Notes: generated from the sequence alone by a model not told the origin. A stretch of 16,719 bases of DNA from an uncultured Eggerthellaceae bacterium (GCA_947565915.1 CANOHY010000036.1:1-16719), one strand, 5' to 3'; positions 6,873 to 14,651 are shown, counted from the stretch's first letter. Program-made: numbers and translations.

Positions 6873-7835
6873 CTATCGCAATGTGTCCTCGTTCGCTTGC
6901 TTCGGACCAATGGAGATCGAGCGCGTGGGGCAATGCTCCAAGCAATCAAGGCAAAGCGTGCAGTCTTGCTCGTCGCATGCGCTCGCCACGGGAGCGCTGA
7001 TGTCCTCGGGGCAAACGGTTGCGCATACCTCGCAGCCCTGGTCGTGGATGCAGGTTGCCCGGCTCACGCGCACGCGCGGCAACGCCTTCAAGCGGCTGCG
7101 CGCTTTTGCCATCAATCCGAAGAAGAACCCGAGCGGACAGATTGCCGAGCACCACTTGCGCAACACGAACAGCTCGAGGGTAAGCATGACAGGAAACACG
7201 ATGAGCTCCCATCCCGGCTGCCAGGTCACGAACATGCGGCTTACGGCGAACAGAGTGCCAAACACCAGCCCGATGGGGCAGAATAAGCAGAAGACCGGGA
7301 AGTGGACGATGAGCGACACCACGAGCAGCACCGCGAGCACGATGCCCTGCGCCAGCAGGTTGTTGCGCACGCGACCCGACTTAGGCGTCGCAGCATTTTC
7401 GGCTCTATTGGCAACAGCAGCCTCATGCTCATTGAAGCCGTCGGCGTCGGCGGGGCGTTCACCAAGCGAGTTCGCGAGCGAAGCGAGTGTGTCTGAGCGA
7501 CTGGACGCTCCGTCGACGTCAACCCCTCCAGCGCACACGCCTGTCTGGCCTGTGAGCCCACGCGGCTTGCGCCCCCCGAAGATGTTGCGCAGCAGGCTGG
7601 TAGGGCAAACCCACGAGCAGAATACGCGCCCAAGCAAGAACACCAAGGCGAGCACCACCAGCACACCAGGCAGAAGCGCCCAGGGCACAGATCCGCTGCC
7701 CACCGCAACCTCGGCAAACCCCACCGGGCAAAGCGCACAGAACGTGCCTATGGGCACATGGGCCAGCGTGCAGGCGAGCACGACGATAAGCACAACCGCT
7801 GCCACGGCGATGCGCGCATATCTCATCCTATTCAC
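6873..7835 (-). CDS. NapH-like membrane ferredoxin with an in-frame repeat insertion
   Basis: A membrane protein of about 320 residues of the NapH/MauN group, which passes electrons from the quinone pool through iron-sulphur clusters. It has an N-terminal membrane segment, then CALCP (33-37), CSWVCP (73-78), CLFCP (183-187) and CSAICP (229-234) within or near further membrane segments. A C-terminal ferredoxin domain has Cys262, 268, 271, 275 and Cys292, 295, 298, 302. Between the second and third hydrophobic regions is a long loop (about residues 91-163). It contains SRSDTLASLANSL (112-124), encoded by copy B of the 76-bp palindromic element. GTG at 7835 is preferred because GGAAGGGGG lies five bases upstream; ATG at 7826 is possible. 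The GTG start overlaps the end of the NapG-like gene by 8 bases. It is the last gene of the operon. Confidence 0.85.
   Translation of the reverse strand: MNRMRYARIAVAAVVLIVVLACTLAHVPIGTFCALCPVGFAEVAVGSGSVPWALLPGVLVVLALVFLLGRVFCSWVCPTSLLRNIFGGRKPRGLTGQTGVCAGGVDVDGASSRSDTLASLANSLGERPADADGFNEHEAAVANRAENAATPKSGRVRNNLLAQGIVLAVLLVVSLIVHFPVFCLFCPIGLVFGTLFAVSRMFVTWQPGWELIVFPVMLTLELFVLRKWCSAICPLGFFFGLMAKARSRLKALPRVRVSRATCIHDQGCEVCATVCPEDISAPVASACDEQDCTLCLDCLEHCPTRSISIGPKQANEDTLR
7444..7519. repeat. 76-bp palindromic repeat element, copy B (inside the NapH-like gene)
   Basis: Arms 7444-7461 (GCGTCGGCGGGGCGTTCA) and 7502-7519 pair along all 18 positions on the plus strand, four of them G-U. The 40-nt core (7462-7501) differs from copy A at three positions. 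The element is in frame with the host gene and adds a Ser/Leu/Ala-rich peptide to a loop. Relative to copy A the arms carry 13 changes, all transitions, and no base pair is broken. Confidence 0.82.
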
Positions 7836-8505
7836 GAGCACCCCCTTCCGCTCGCACGTATCGCATGCGCCCAAGCTCCTTCGACGTCAGCACGCCTTGC
7901 GCTTGGGCAGCCTCGCTTTGGCGGCTCACCACGTAGATGCCCTTCTCTGCAGACGAGGAATCGTAGGCGCGAAGCGAGGGCGCCGGGCAAACCTGCTCGC
8001 AGATGCCACAGCCATTGCAAAGCCCGCTTCTCACATGGGGGCGTCCGCGCTCGTCCAGGTGAATGGCGCCCTCAACCGGACACGCATCCGCGCACACCGT
8101 GCAACCCTGCCAATCCCAGGCAACGCAGGCATCGCGCACCACCTTCGCCACGCCAATGTTGCTCGCGCTCGGTACGCCCAAGCTCAGAGCACCCGTGGGG
8201 CACACCTCTACGCATTTCATGCAGAAGTCGCAATAGCCATCCTTGAACACCAGCTCCGGAGTGCCCACCGTGGGGAAATCCAAGCTGAGCGGACGCGGCT
8301 GCACCAAGTTATAGGGGCACGCCTGCACGCAGCGCTGGCAACGATCGCACTTCGAGAGCAGATCAGCCTCGCTCTCGGCACCGGGAGGGCGCAAATACAC
8401 CGCTTGAGCCGAATCGCGCGCAAACGCCCCAGCCCCACCAGCTCCAACCAGAACAGCAGCAGCGCAGCCCGCTATGCAGAACTGCCGCCTACTCATATCA
8501 GCCAT
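7828..8505 (-). CDS. NapG-like Tat-exported ferredoxin with four 4Fe-4S clusters
   Basis: A 225-residue polyferredoxin of the NapG/MauM type, expected outside the cytoplasmic membrane. The N-terminus has a twin-arginine signal (SRRQFC at 5-10, then a hydrophobic stretch to about 29). Cysteine quartets at 53/56/59/63, 92/95/98/102, 127/135/138/142 and 163/166/169/173 predict four clusters. NapG normally partners with NapH to hand quinol electrons to a periplasmic molybdoenzyme, and the overlapping downstream gene is NapH-like, which supports that pairing. A GAGGTG ribosome site precedes the ATG. No napA-type gene is adjacent; the only molybdoenzyme here is the DMSO-reductase-like catalytic subunit upstream in the operon. 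Confidence 0.88.
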   Translation of the reverse strand: MADMSRRQFCIAGCAAAVLVGAGGAGAFARDSAQAVYLRPPGAESEADLLSKCDRCQRCVQACPYNLVQPRPLSLDFPTVGTPELVFKDGYCDFCMKCVEVCPTGALSLGVPSASNIGVAKVVRDACVAWDWQGCTVCADACPVEGAIHLDERGRPHVRSGLCNGCGICEQVCPAPSLRAYDSSSAEKGIYVVSRQSEAAQAQGVLTSKELGRMRYVRAEGGARE

Positions 8506-8581
8506 ATGATCACACCTCTAGCAACAAGCCTCGAATCGCGCCGCGGCCAACTCGCAGCTGCGCCGCCCCAAGCCAGCTCGC

Positions 8582-9256
8582 TTAGCCGAGCATGTCAGCC
8601 AGCAGCTGCTCGTCTGTCCTCAACAGCCCAATTGTGAAATCGGCGAGCGCCTCGTAAAAGCCACCGGGCGCAGCCTGGCGCAAGTCGATGCAGAAGCGGT
8701 CAGCCCAATTCAGAAGATGCCCTTGCAGGAAAGAGAGCTGTTGGCGCACTGTCTGCTCGGCTGCCTCGTCCAAGCCCTCGCCCAGAAACGTCGCCGTGCG
8801 CTGGGCGAGCGTGGCCATGAAAGCGAGTTCCACGGCAATGTGGTCCTCAGGCTCGGTAAACGATGAGTCTTTCGCCAGCCTCTGCTCGCGATAGATGCGC
8901 GCCACCTGCGCATAGGCATCTTGCATCATGATGCCCCGCTCGCTTGTGTACACCGACTCGTAGGGAAAGGCATGGCGCGCCGTCAGGGGTCCCATGCCGA
9001 AGAACACGCGGTCGAAGTCCACTGCAAGCATCTCGATGTCTGCATCGTCTATCTCCGCAAGCGCGCTTTCCATGGCATCAAGCGAGCGCGCGAGCTGCGC
9101 ATCACTGCTCTCGAAGGCGAATCCTGCAGACAGGTCGGCTGCGAGCGCGCGGTCGACCTCGCGCTCGTAGCAGCGCGAGAGCATCAAATACACGTTCGCG
9201 CGGCTCTCCATCAACTCCCTCATGGCAACCGCCTCGTCGCTGAGTTGCTTGTCCAT
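8582..9256 (-). CDS. TorD/DmsD-type molybdoenzyme chaperone
   Basis: A 224-residue, all-helical cytoplasmic protein of the TorD family. Such proteins bind the Tat signal of the catalytic subunit, hold it for cofactor insertion and prevent early export. Family signs are DFDRVFFGMG (80-89), FPYESVY (97-103) and EPEDHIAVELAFM (135-147), the last being the conserved E-P-x-D-H region. AAGGAGG lies five bases before the ATG. It follows the membrane anchor gene by 54 bases and is followed after 76 bases by the NapG-like gene. Its place in the operon makes the Tat-tagged catalytic subunit its likely client; the NapG-like Tat protein is a second possible client. Confidence 0.9.
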   Translation of the reverse strand: MDKQLSDEAVAMRELMESRANVYLMLSRCYEREVDRALAADLSAGFAFESSDAQLARSLDAMESALAEIDDADIEMLAVDFDRVFFGMGPLTARHAFPYESVYTSERGIMMQDAYAQVARIYREQRLAKDSSFTEPEDHIAVELAFMATLAQRTATFLGEGLDEAAEQTVRQQLSFLQGHLLNWADRFCIDLRQAAPGGFYEALADFTIGLLRTDEQLLADMLG

Positions 9257-9310
9257 AGCATCCTCCTTCGAAGCGGGTCGCCAAGACGACGTCCCGGCGA
9301 CCCATCCTCG

Positions 9311-10225
9311 CTAGTAGATCAACTGCTCGACCGAAGTGGCCACGACGTACATGATCACGCGCAGCACCACGCTGCCGATCACCAAGCACGCGAGCGCAAC
9401 CCAAAGCGAGCTTGCAATAGACAGCTTCGAAGAGCTTGCAGCTGCCCCATCGCCCGACACCTCGCTGGAAGCCGAAGCCGTAGCGCCCTTGGCATTCGCA
9501 TCAACGTCCTTGCGACCCAGCAGGTACAACACGATGGGCGCGATGATGCCCACGATCACCACGCACAGCCAGAACATCACGGACAGGTCACCCGCCGCCA
9601 AGCGCCCCAGCGAGCGCGACGCATCGCCATGCGGAGCGACGGCAATCCAAATGATATATATCAGCATGGTGGCAACCGAGCAGATGATGCCGATTCCCGC
9701 CAATTTGAATGCGAAGGGGCGATCGACCGCGTCGCCCTTCATGTACACGAAGGCTGCGCTGAGCACAAAGCCCATGCCTAAGCCCGTGCCCAGGAACATG
9801 AGCGGTAGCGCGAAGCTATCCCATGCCGGGCGCGCTGGCATCAGATACGAAGCGCCCGCGATGAGCGGCAGCGCGACACCACCGATGAGCCCCAATACAC
9901 CGAACACCTTAGTGGGGCCAGGGAAGTCCTTGCGCGAGAGGACCATATACACCAACGTGACCACGAACAGGTACCCCACGCCGAAAAGCTCGCGCGAAAG
10001 GCCAGAGCCCATGTTACCCAGGATGTAGAGCGCACGGTCGGGATGCCCCAGATGGAAGGCAGATGCGATGCCGCCAACCACCAGCAGCACGAGCGCCACC
10101 AGGGCAAGCGGGAAGCGCACCTTCTTGAACGCTCCCTTCAACTCGCCTATTCCAAGGAACACCATGATTCCCGAGGCGCAGCCCAAAAGCACGCTGAAGA
10201 TCAGAAGAGGCCATTGAATCGCCAT
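9311..10225 (-). CDS. DmsC-type membrane anchor subunit
   Basis: A 304-residue polytopic protein, about eight hydrophobic segments, that anchors the reductase and exchanges electrons with the menaquinone pool. The segment FHLGHPDRALYILGN followed by GSGLSRE (58-79) is characteristic of the DmsC family, where the conserved His lies near the quinol site. The stretch around residues 245-275 is an Ala/Ser-rich, low-complexity loop before the last membrane helix. The start lies three bases after the stop of the ferredoxin-subunit gene, with GGTGAG as ribosome site overlapping that stop, so translation is probably coupled. The shorter NrfD/PsrC family was considered, but the HLGxPxRA and LSRE motifs favour DmsC. 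Confidence 0.88.
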   Translation of the reverse strand: MAIQWPLLIFSVLLGCASGIMVFLGIGELKGAFKKVRFPLALVALVLLVVGGIASAFHLGHPDRALYILGNMGSGLSRELFGVGYLFVVTLVYMVLSRKDFPGPTKVFGVLGLIGGVALPLIAGASYLMPARPAWDSFALPLMFLGTGLGMGFVLSAAFVYMKGDAVDRPFAFKLAGIGIICSVATMLIYIIWIAVAPHGDASRSLGRLAAGDLSVMFWLCVVIVGIIAPIVLYLLGRKDVDANAKGATASASSEVSGDGAAASSSKLSIASSLWVALACLVIGSVVLRVIMYVVATSVEQLIY

Positions 10226-10228
10226 GGC

Positions 10229-10801
10229 TTACTCACCGCCCTTCCACTCGAACTTGTCCAACCCATACGTCACCGAGGGCTTGTTGCCCACGTCGGTAAG
10301 CTTGTGCGTGGTCTTGCGCGCAATCAGCTTGGAGATATCGCTTTCCGGGTCATCCAAATCGCCGAATACGCGCGCTTGGCCGGGGCAGTGCCGCACGCAG
10401 GCCGGCACCTTGTCGTCGTCGACCAGATGCGCGCACAAGGTGCACTTCTCGATGACGCCCTTGTCCTTCGAGGCATCGTAGGTGCGCACGCCATAAGGGC
10501 ATGCCATCACGCAGTATTGGCAGCCGATGCATTTCGAGTGGTCCACCAGCACGATGCCATCCTCGCGCTTGTAGCTGGCACCCGTGGGGCACACGCTTAC
10601 GCACTGCGGATTCTCGCAATGCTGGCAGGCCACGGGCAGGTAATACATCTCAAGGTCGGGATAGGTGCCCGATGGCCCCACGGTGAGCACCTTGCTGTAG
10701 AAGGTGCCAAGGCCCACGTTGTTCTCCTGCTTGCAAACCACCGCGCAGGAGTGGCAGCCGATGCAGCTGTCAAGGTCTATGGCCATACTATAGTGAGTCA
10801 T
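10229..10801 (-). CDS. DmsB-type ferredoxin subunit (four 4Fe-4S clusters)
   Basis: A 190-residue electron-transfer subunit linking the membrane anchor with the catalytic subunit. Sixteen cysteines form four quartets: 13/16/19/23, 59/62/67/71, 91/94/97/101 and 120/123/135/139, the standard DmsB/PhsB/NrfC pattern. No Tat signal of its own is present, so it should be carried out with the catalytic subunit. The ATG at 10801 follows AAAGGAGGGAAG, which overlaps the end of the catalytic-subunit gene; only two bases separate the stop and start codons. Confidence 0.95.
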   Translation of the reverse strand: MTHYSMAIDLDSCIGCHSCAVVCKQENNVGLGTFYSKVLTVGPSGTYPDLEMYYLPVACQHCENPQCVSVCPTGASYKREDGIVLVDHSKCIGCQYCVMACPYGVRTYDASKDKGVIEKCTLCAHLVDDDKVPACVRHCPGQARVFGDLDDPESDISKLIARKTTHKLTDVGNKPSVTYGLDKFEWKGGE

Positions 10802-10803
10802 GG

Positions 10804-13728
10804 CTACTTCCCTCCTTTATTGGGCATGTTCACGCCGCTTTCCTGGCCGTCGCTTGCAAGCTGCTCGCGGGTCAGCGGCAAGAAGATGCGCAGGTCCTCC
10901 GACGTCATGCAAATGTTGTCGGGCGCGCCTTCCTTGGCCACGTACACCTTGCACAGGCCACCGTAGTTGTCGGTGCCCACGGCTGGGTCGTAGGGGCCGT
11001 CGTTCTCGAACAGGATGTTGCAGTTTGCATCAAGCGCGCCATGCAGGTCGTCGGTAGCTGCACGCTCGGGGAACCACCAGTCGTGCTCCACATGGATGGT
11101 GTCGGGCTTGATGGCGTTGGTCAGGTTCGCACGCTGACGGATGCGGTCGACGTACGTCTCGATCCAGCACCAGTCATCTTGCTTGATGCCCAGCTTCTCG
11201 GCCGTCTCGGGATTGATGTCCATGGTGGGGAACATGTGCACCTCGCGCATCCAGGGAGAGTTGCGGTACTCCGTGTGGAAGAACGCATGGCTGCGCCCGC
11301 CGGTGATCAGCGTGAATGGATATTCCTCCAGCAAGTCCTCGCGCGATACCTTGGTGATGGGCGGCTCGATGTACATGGGAAGCGGACCATTGCCATACAG
11401 CAGAAGATCCTCGCTCCATAGCTCCATCTTGCCGTTGTCGGATTGCGGATGCGCCGGTATCTTCGTGCCGTCGGGAAGCGTGGTTCCTGGGAAGCGATAG
11501 ACCGAGCCCATCTTGTTGCCGCGATACATCGTGTTGAACCCAGGCTTGAAGTCGCTCGTCTTGCGCATGAAGCCGGTTTCGTACTTGGGAGCATGGCGCA
11601 CGGTTGCCATCTCCACGCCGGTCACGCTGATGCGGTTGCGGAAATCCTCGAAGCTGGCGCACGACAGCTGGGGTGGCAGGGTGTCGGGGCCCTTCACCAT
11701 GTAATCGAAGAACTCGTACTTGTCCTTCCAATACATGTCCACGTCCATGTACTTCGCGAACTCGAAGCAGATGTCCATGTCGTCTTTCGCCTCGCCCAGC
11801 GGCTTGTGGAAGGGCTGGCGGATGAGGTAGGTGTGGCTAGTGGGGTAGCCATGGCCCGAATGCGCCCACTCCACGCGGTCGACCTCGTTAGGATGCGCTG
11901 CAGGCAGGATGATGTCGGCCATCTCGCCAGAAGGAGTCATGAAGATGTCCACGTTCACGAAAAAGTCGAGGTTCTTGAAGCCCTCGATGATCTCCTTGCC
12001 GTCCTCGATGGAAAGTATGGGCTCGGAGGTCTGCTGCCAGTAGCCGTGAATCTGGAAGGGATCGCCTTGCGCCATGGCCTTCGTGGTCACCGCGCCGAAG
12101 CCACCCTGCTGGCCATAGATCACTTGGCCACCGGAGTTCTGCGTGACCTCGCGCAACTCGCCGGTAGCGTCATCGGCCTGCAAGATGGTTTGGTATCCCG
12201 TGTTCTGGCACACCGACAGCTTTTTGATGTTCATGGCCGTCTGCTTGCGGCGCGCGCCCATGCGGCCAGCCTTGTTGGGCACCACGTCGAACATGAACGA
12301 GTCGTATCCGGTAGCTGGTTCGCGACCGATGTTCTGGCCACCCTTGCTATCGAAGTTGCCTGCCAGCGCCATCATGATGGTGAATGCCTGAGAGATGCCC
12401 GAGGTGTTCACCGAGAACTCCACCTTCTGACCGCGCGTGAAGCACGCGTGCGGGCTGGCATCGATATAGGTCTGGATAGCCTTGGCAATGCGGTCGGCGT
12501 CCACTTCGCAGAACTCAGCCGCGCGCTCGATTGTCCAGGGAGTCACATGCTCCACCAGGATATCCCACGATGTGCGATAGGTCTTGCCGTTTATCTCGCG
12601 GCCCTTGCCATCGGGCGTGGTGAGCGCCGGCTTCGCATCTTCCACGATGTTGCCGCTCGCATCGAGCCACTGGAAGGCTTTCGGGCCGCCCACGCCTGCC
12701 GTGTTCTGCCAGTCGCCCGACCAGAAGATCAGCTGGTCGTGCGCTTCATCCCATGCAGCGTAGAGCTCCTCGTTGCCGCCTTCTTCCATCGTGGACTGGC
12801 GCAGCTGGTAGCCCGTGCCATTGCCCTGTTCGTCCTTCTCGTCGATGAAGAAGGGAGCATTGGTCCAATAGCGCGCGAAATCGGTTGCGCACTTGTCCGA
12901 ATGGATGATCTCGTTGATGAACGCGAGCACCAGGGCCATGTCGGATCCGGGGCGAATCGGCAGCCACTGGTCGGCTTTGGAAGCCGTGCAGGTGTAACGC
13001 GGATCGACGCAGATCACCTGGGCGCCGCGCTCTTGCGCCCGTTTCACGGTGAGCCAGTCGTAGTAGCCGCGACTGCGCTCTTGGCGGCACCAGATGAGGA
13101 TGCAGTCGGTGTTGTTGCCATCCCAACCGGTGTACTGCGTCTCGTCGCCGTAGAGGCGCTGGCTGGTGAAGTAGCTGCCCACCCAGCACAGGTTGCCCAC
13201 GCCGAACGTGGCCGTGGACCCAAGCTCCAGCCATAGCTTGTTGATGGCCTGGAATTGCAGCATGTCGCGGCCCGTGCCGTATTGATGGGCGATGGTGTGC
13301 CAGCCGTATTCCTCGCCGATCTTCGTGAACTGATCGGCGGCTTCCTGGTAGGCCTCGTCCCAGGTGATGCGCTTCCATTGTCCCGAGCCCTTTTCACCCA
13401 CACGACGTTGCGGATAGCGTACGCGCGTGGGATTGTAGAGCTCTTGGGGAATGGCGAATGCGCGCCCGCAAAGCGTCCCCTCGCTGAACAGGTCCGGATT
13501 GCCCTCGATCTTGGTCAAGCGGCCGTCTTCGACCGTCCCGAACAGCGCGCAGCGGCCATAGCATTGCCGACATGCGCTCGGAATGACCTTGATGTCCTCG
13601 ACAACCTCCTCAGACACCTCGGCCGCATCGTCGGCGAATGCTATCCCGGCATTGCCGAGCAGAACCGCCGAAGCCGAAGCTACGGCCCCTGCCTTGAGGA
13701 AAGTGCGACGACTCATCTTCAAAGACAT
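10804..13728 (-). CDS. DMSO-reductase-family molybdopterin catalytic subunit (Tat-exported)
   Basis: A 974-residue bis-MGD molybdoenzyme. Its twin-arginine signal is SRRTFLK (6-12) plus a hydrophobic stretch to about residue 33. Cys53, 56, 60 and 87 form the N-terminal 4Fe-4S site. Cys181 in GNLCWVGSY aligns by eye with the Mo-ligating Cys of NapA (RLCMxS), whereas true DMSO reductases use Ser. The dinucleotide-binding domain is near the C-terminus (from ITGGRSHAFFHTEYRNSP on). The subunit set is DmsABC-like, yet the ligand suggests a sulphur-oxyanion, polysulphide, arsenic or organic substrate rather than DMSO. Relatives in Eggerthellaceae act on catechols and other gut metabolites, so the substrate cannot be named. 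ATG 13728 is chosen, with GAGGG eight bases upstream; GTG 13737 and ATG 13716 are alternatives. Confidence 0.92.
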   Translation of the reverse strand: MSLKMSRRTFLKAGAVASASAVLLGNAGIAFADDAAEVSEEVVEDIKVIPSACRQCYGRCALFGTVEDGRLTKIEGNPDLFSEGTLCGRAFAIPQELYNPTRVRYPQRRVGEKGSGQWKRITWDEAYQEAADQFTKIGEEYGWHTIAHQYGTGRDMLQFQAINKLWLELGSTATFGVGNLCWVGSYFTSQRLYGDETQYTGWDGNNTDCILIWCRQERSRGYYDWLTVKRAQERGAQVICVDPRYTCTASKADQWLPIRPGSDMALVLAFINEIIHSDKCATDFARYWTNAPFFIDEKDEQGNGTGYQLRQSTMEEGGNEELYAAWDEAHDQLIFWSGDWQNTAGVGGPKAFQWLDASGNIVEDAKPALTTPDGKGREINGKTYRTSWDILVEHVTPWTIERAAEFCEVDADRIAKAIQTYIDASPHACFTRGQKVEFSVNTSGISQAFTIMMALAGNFDSKGGQNIGREPATGYDSFMFDVVPNKAGRMGARRKQTAMNIKKLSVCQNTGYQTILQADDATGELREVTQNSGGQVIYGQQGGFGAVTTKAMAQGDPFQIHGYWQQTSEPILSIEDGKEIIEGFKNLDFFVNVDIFMTPSGEMADIILPAAHPNEVDRVEWAHSGHGYPTSHTYLIRQPFHKPLGEAKDDMDICFEFAKYMDVDMYWKDKYEFFDYMVKGPDTLPPQLSCASFEDFRNRISVTGVEMATVRHAPKYETGFMRKTSDFKPGFNTMYRGNKMGSVYRFPGTTLPDGTKIPAHPQSDNGKMELWSEDLLLYGNGPLPMYIEPPITKVSREDLLEEYPFTLITGGRSHAFFHTEYRNSPWMREVHMFPTMDINPETAEKLGIKQDDWCWIETYVDRIRQRANLTNAIKPDTIHVEHDWWFPERAATDDLHGALDANCNILFENDGPYDPAVGTDNYGGLCKVYVAKEGAPDNICMTSEDLRIFLPLTREQLASDGQESGVNMPNKGGK

Positions 13729-13770
13729 GTTCCTCACCCTCTCTCTTCGTCTTCCCTTGCTCCCTCTTCT

Positions 13771-13818
13771 GTTGCATAGCTAGCTTATTGTTCGCTGTGC
13801 GATTGTTAGTTATGCAAC
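13771..13818. promoter_or_regulatory. Operator-like dyad in the leader of the respiratory operon
   Basis: GTTGCATAGCTA (13771-13782) and TAGTTATGCAAC (13807-13818) are inverted copies matching at 11 of 12 positions, 24 bases apart. They lie just downstream of the candidate promoter and about 45 bases before the catalytic-subunit gene, a good place for a repressor pair or a leader hairpin. Confidence 0.5.
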
Positions 13819-13831
13819 TTTTGCTTAGGCG

Positions 13832-13861
13832 ACTATAGCATAGGTAACGCTTTGGAAACAA
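13832..13861 (-). promoter_or_regulatory. Candidate promoter of the respiratory operon
   Basis: On the minus strand TTGTTT (13856-13861) and TATAGT (13832-13837) are separated by 18 bases, fitting a housekeeping sigma promoter with a good -10 and weak -35. It lies downstream of the MarR-gene terminator, so the operon should be transcribed on its own with a leader of roughly 95 bases. Confidence 0.5.
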
Positions 13862-13899
13862 GAGGTGGAAGGCTATTCCCTGTTCAGACGGGCAAAAAG

Positions 13900-13925
13900 A
13901 GTCGAAAAGCTTCTATTGAGAAGCT
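13900..13925 (-). terminator. Terminator of the MarR-family gene
   Basis: On the minus strand AGCTTCT-CAAT-AGAAGCT is a perfect 7-bp hairpin followed by TTTTCGACTCTTTTT, about 70 bases after the MarR-gene stop. A weaker dyad, CACTCAT / ATGAGTG, lies between it and the gene. Confidence 0.75.
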
Positions 13926-13997
13926 CCTATTGAGCAGCACTCATTGCGAAGAGCGAGCGATGAGTGAACGTACGCGAATGGGTCGGGGACGCAGGCG

Positions 13998-14444
13998 CTA
14001 TTCGTCTTCGACGGGAGAAGCATTGATGCGCACAGCATCGAGCACCTTGAAGAATACCGCCAAGTCCTCCGGAGGAATGCCTTCGGCTATCCGATCAGCA
14101 TCCGCAACGGCAACTGGCTCGACCTCCACCAGAAGGTCCTTTGCCTTCTTGGTATTGCTCACCATGTTGGTCCTGCGGTCGGTCGGATGGGGAGCACGCA
14201 CGACCAAGCCTCGATCGACGAGGCGATCAATCAAGCGAGCAACAGTAGCTGGCTGTTTCTGGAGCCGCTCGGCAAGCTCGCGTTGCGTCATGGCGCCATA
14301 AGCATTCAGCTGATTGAGCGCATTCCATTGGCTGCTGGTAATGCCGAAGGGAGCAAGCGTGGCATCGAGGCTCTTCGCGAGCGCGCGATGGGCGCGATAC
14401 ACCTTGTAACCGATGAACTCTTCATGTCGAAGCGGCCTTGCCAT
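13998..14444 (-). CDS. MarR-family transcriptional regulator
   Basis: A 148-residue winged-helix regulator. The DNA-binding part runs from about residue 34 to 95: ITSSQWNALNQL, then MTQRELAERL and the recognition helix QPATVARLIDRLVDRG, with the wing HPTDRRTN. Flanking helices should form the dimer. MarR proteins usually bind palindromes as dimers and release them on binding a small ligand or on oxidation. There is no cysteine, so ligand control is likelier than redox control. The ribosome site is AAAGGTG, nine bases before the ATG. It has its own promoter and terminator and lies just upstream of the respiratory operon in the same direction, making it the best local candidate for that operon's control, though the link is unproven. 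Confidence 0.93.
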   Translation of the reverse strand: MARPLRHEEFIGYKVYRAHRALAKSLDATLAPFGITSSQWNALNQLNAYGAMTQRELAERLQKQPATVARLIDRLVDRGLVVRAPHPTDRRTNMVSNTKKAKDLLVEVEPVAVADADRIAEGIPPEDLAVFFKVLDAVRINASPVEDE

Positions 14445-14458
14445 ACGTCATTGCACCT

Positions 14459-14524
14459 TTCGAATCGTTTAGGGCATAGCAAATTTACCATTATTCGAAA
14501 ATGGAGACAAAGCTTTGTTTCGAA
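14459..14524 (-). promoter_or_regulatory. MarR-gene promoter with three TTCGAA sites
   Basis: On the minus strand TTGTCT (14505-14510) and TAAATT (14482-14487) are exactly 17 bases apart. The palindrome TTCGAA occurs at 14459-14464, 14494-14499 (inside the promoter spacer) and 14519-14524. A 12-bp palindrome, ACAAAGCTTTGT, covers 14508-14519. This arrangement fits autorepression. Confidence 0.55.
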
Positions 14525-14569
14525 TCTATTTTGCGAAAGGCTGCATGCTCTGGCTTTGCTGAACATGCA

Positions 14570-14607
14570 ATCGCCCCCAGGAAGGTCGGTCGCATCCTGG
14601 GGGCGAT
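14570..14607. terminator. Strong 13-bp hairpin after a DUF5648-like gene
   Basis: ATCGCCCCCAGGA (14570-14582) and TCCTGGGGGCGAT (14595-14607) form a perfect 13-bp stem with a 12-base loop. It lies between the secreted-protein gene and the MarR gene promoter. Neither side has a T-run, so it is either a Rho-independent terminator of unusual form, an RNA-stability hairpin, or a binding site. Confidence 0.5.
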
Positions 14608-14651
14608 GTAAAGATGCCTCCATGAAAAGGCGGTTCGGTGAATCAGACGGC

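Noticed and set aside
4505..7000. An 831-codon plus-strand open frame
   Set aside because: It is antisense to moeA and eno, both unmistakable, and has low-complexity composition.
11443..13236. A 597-codon plus-strand open frame
   Set aside because: Antisense shadow of the molybdopterin catalytic subunit.
13998..14444. MarR gene as first gene of the respiratory operon
   Set aside because: A good hairpin with T-runs (13900-13925) and a separate promoter lie between them.
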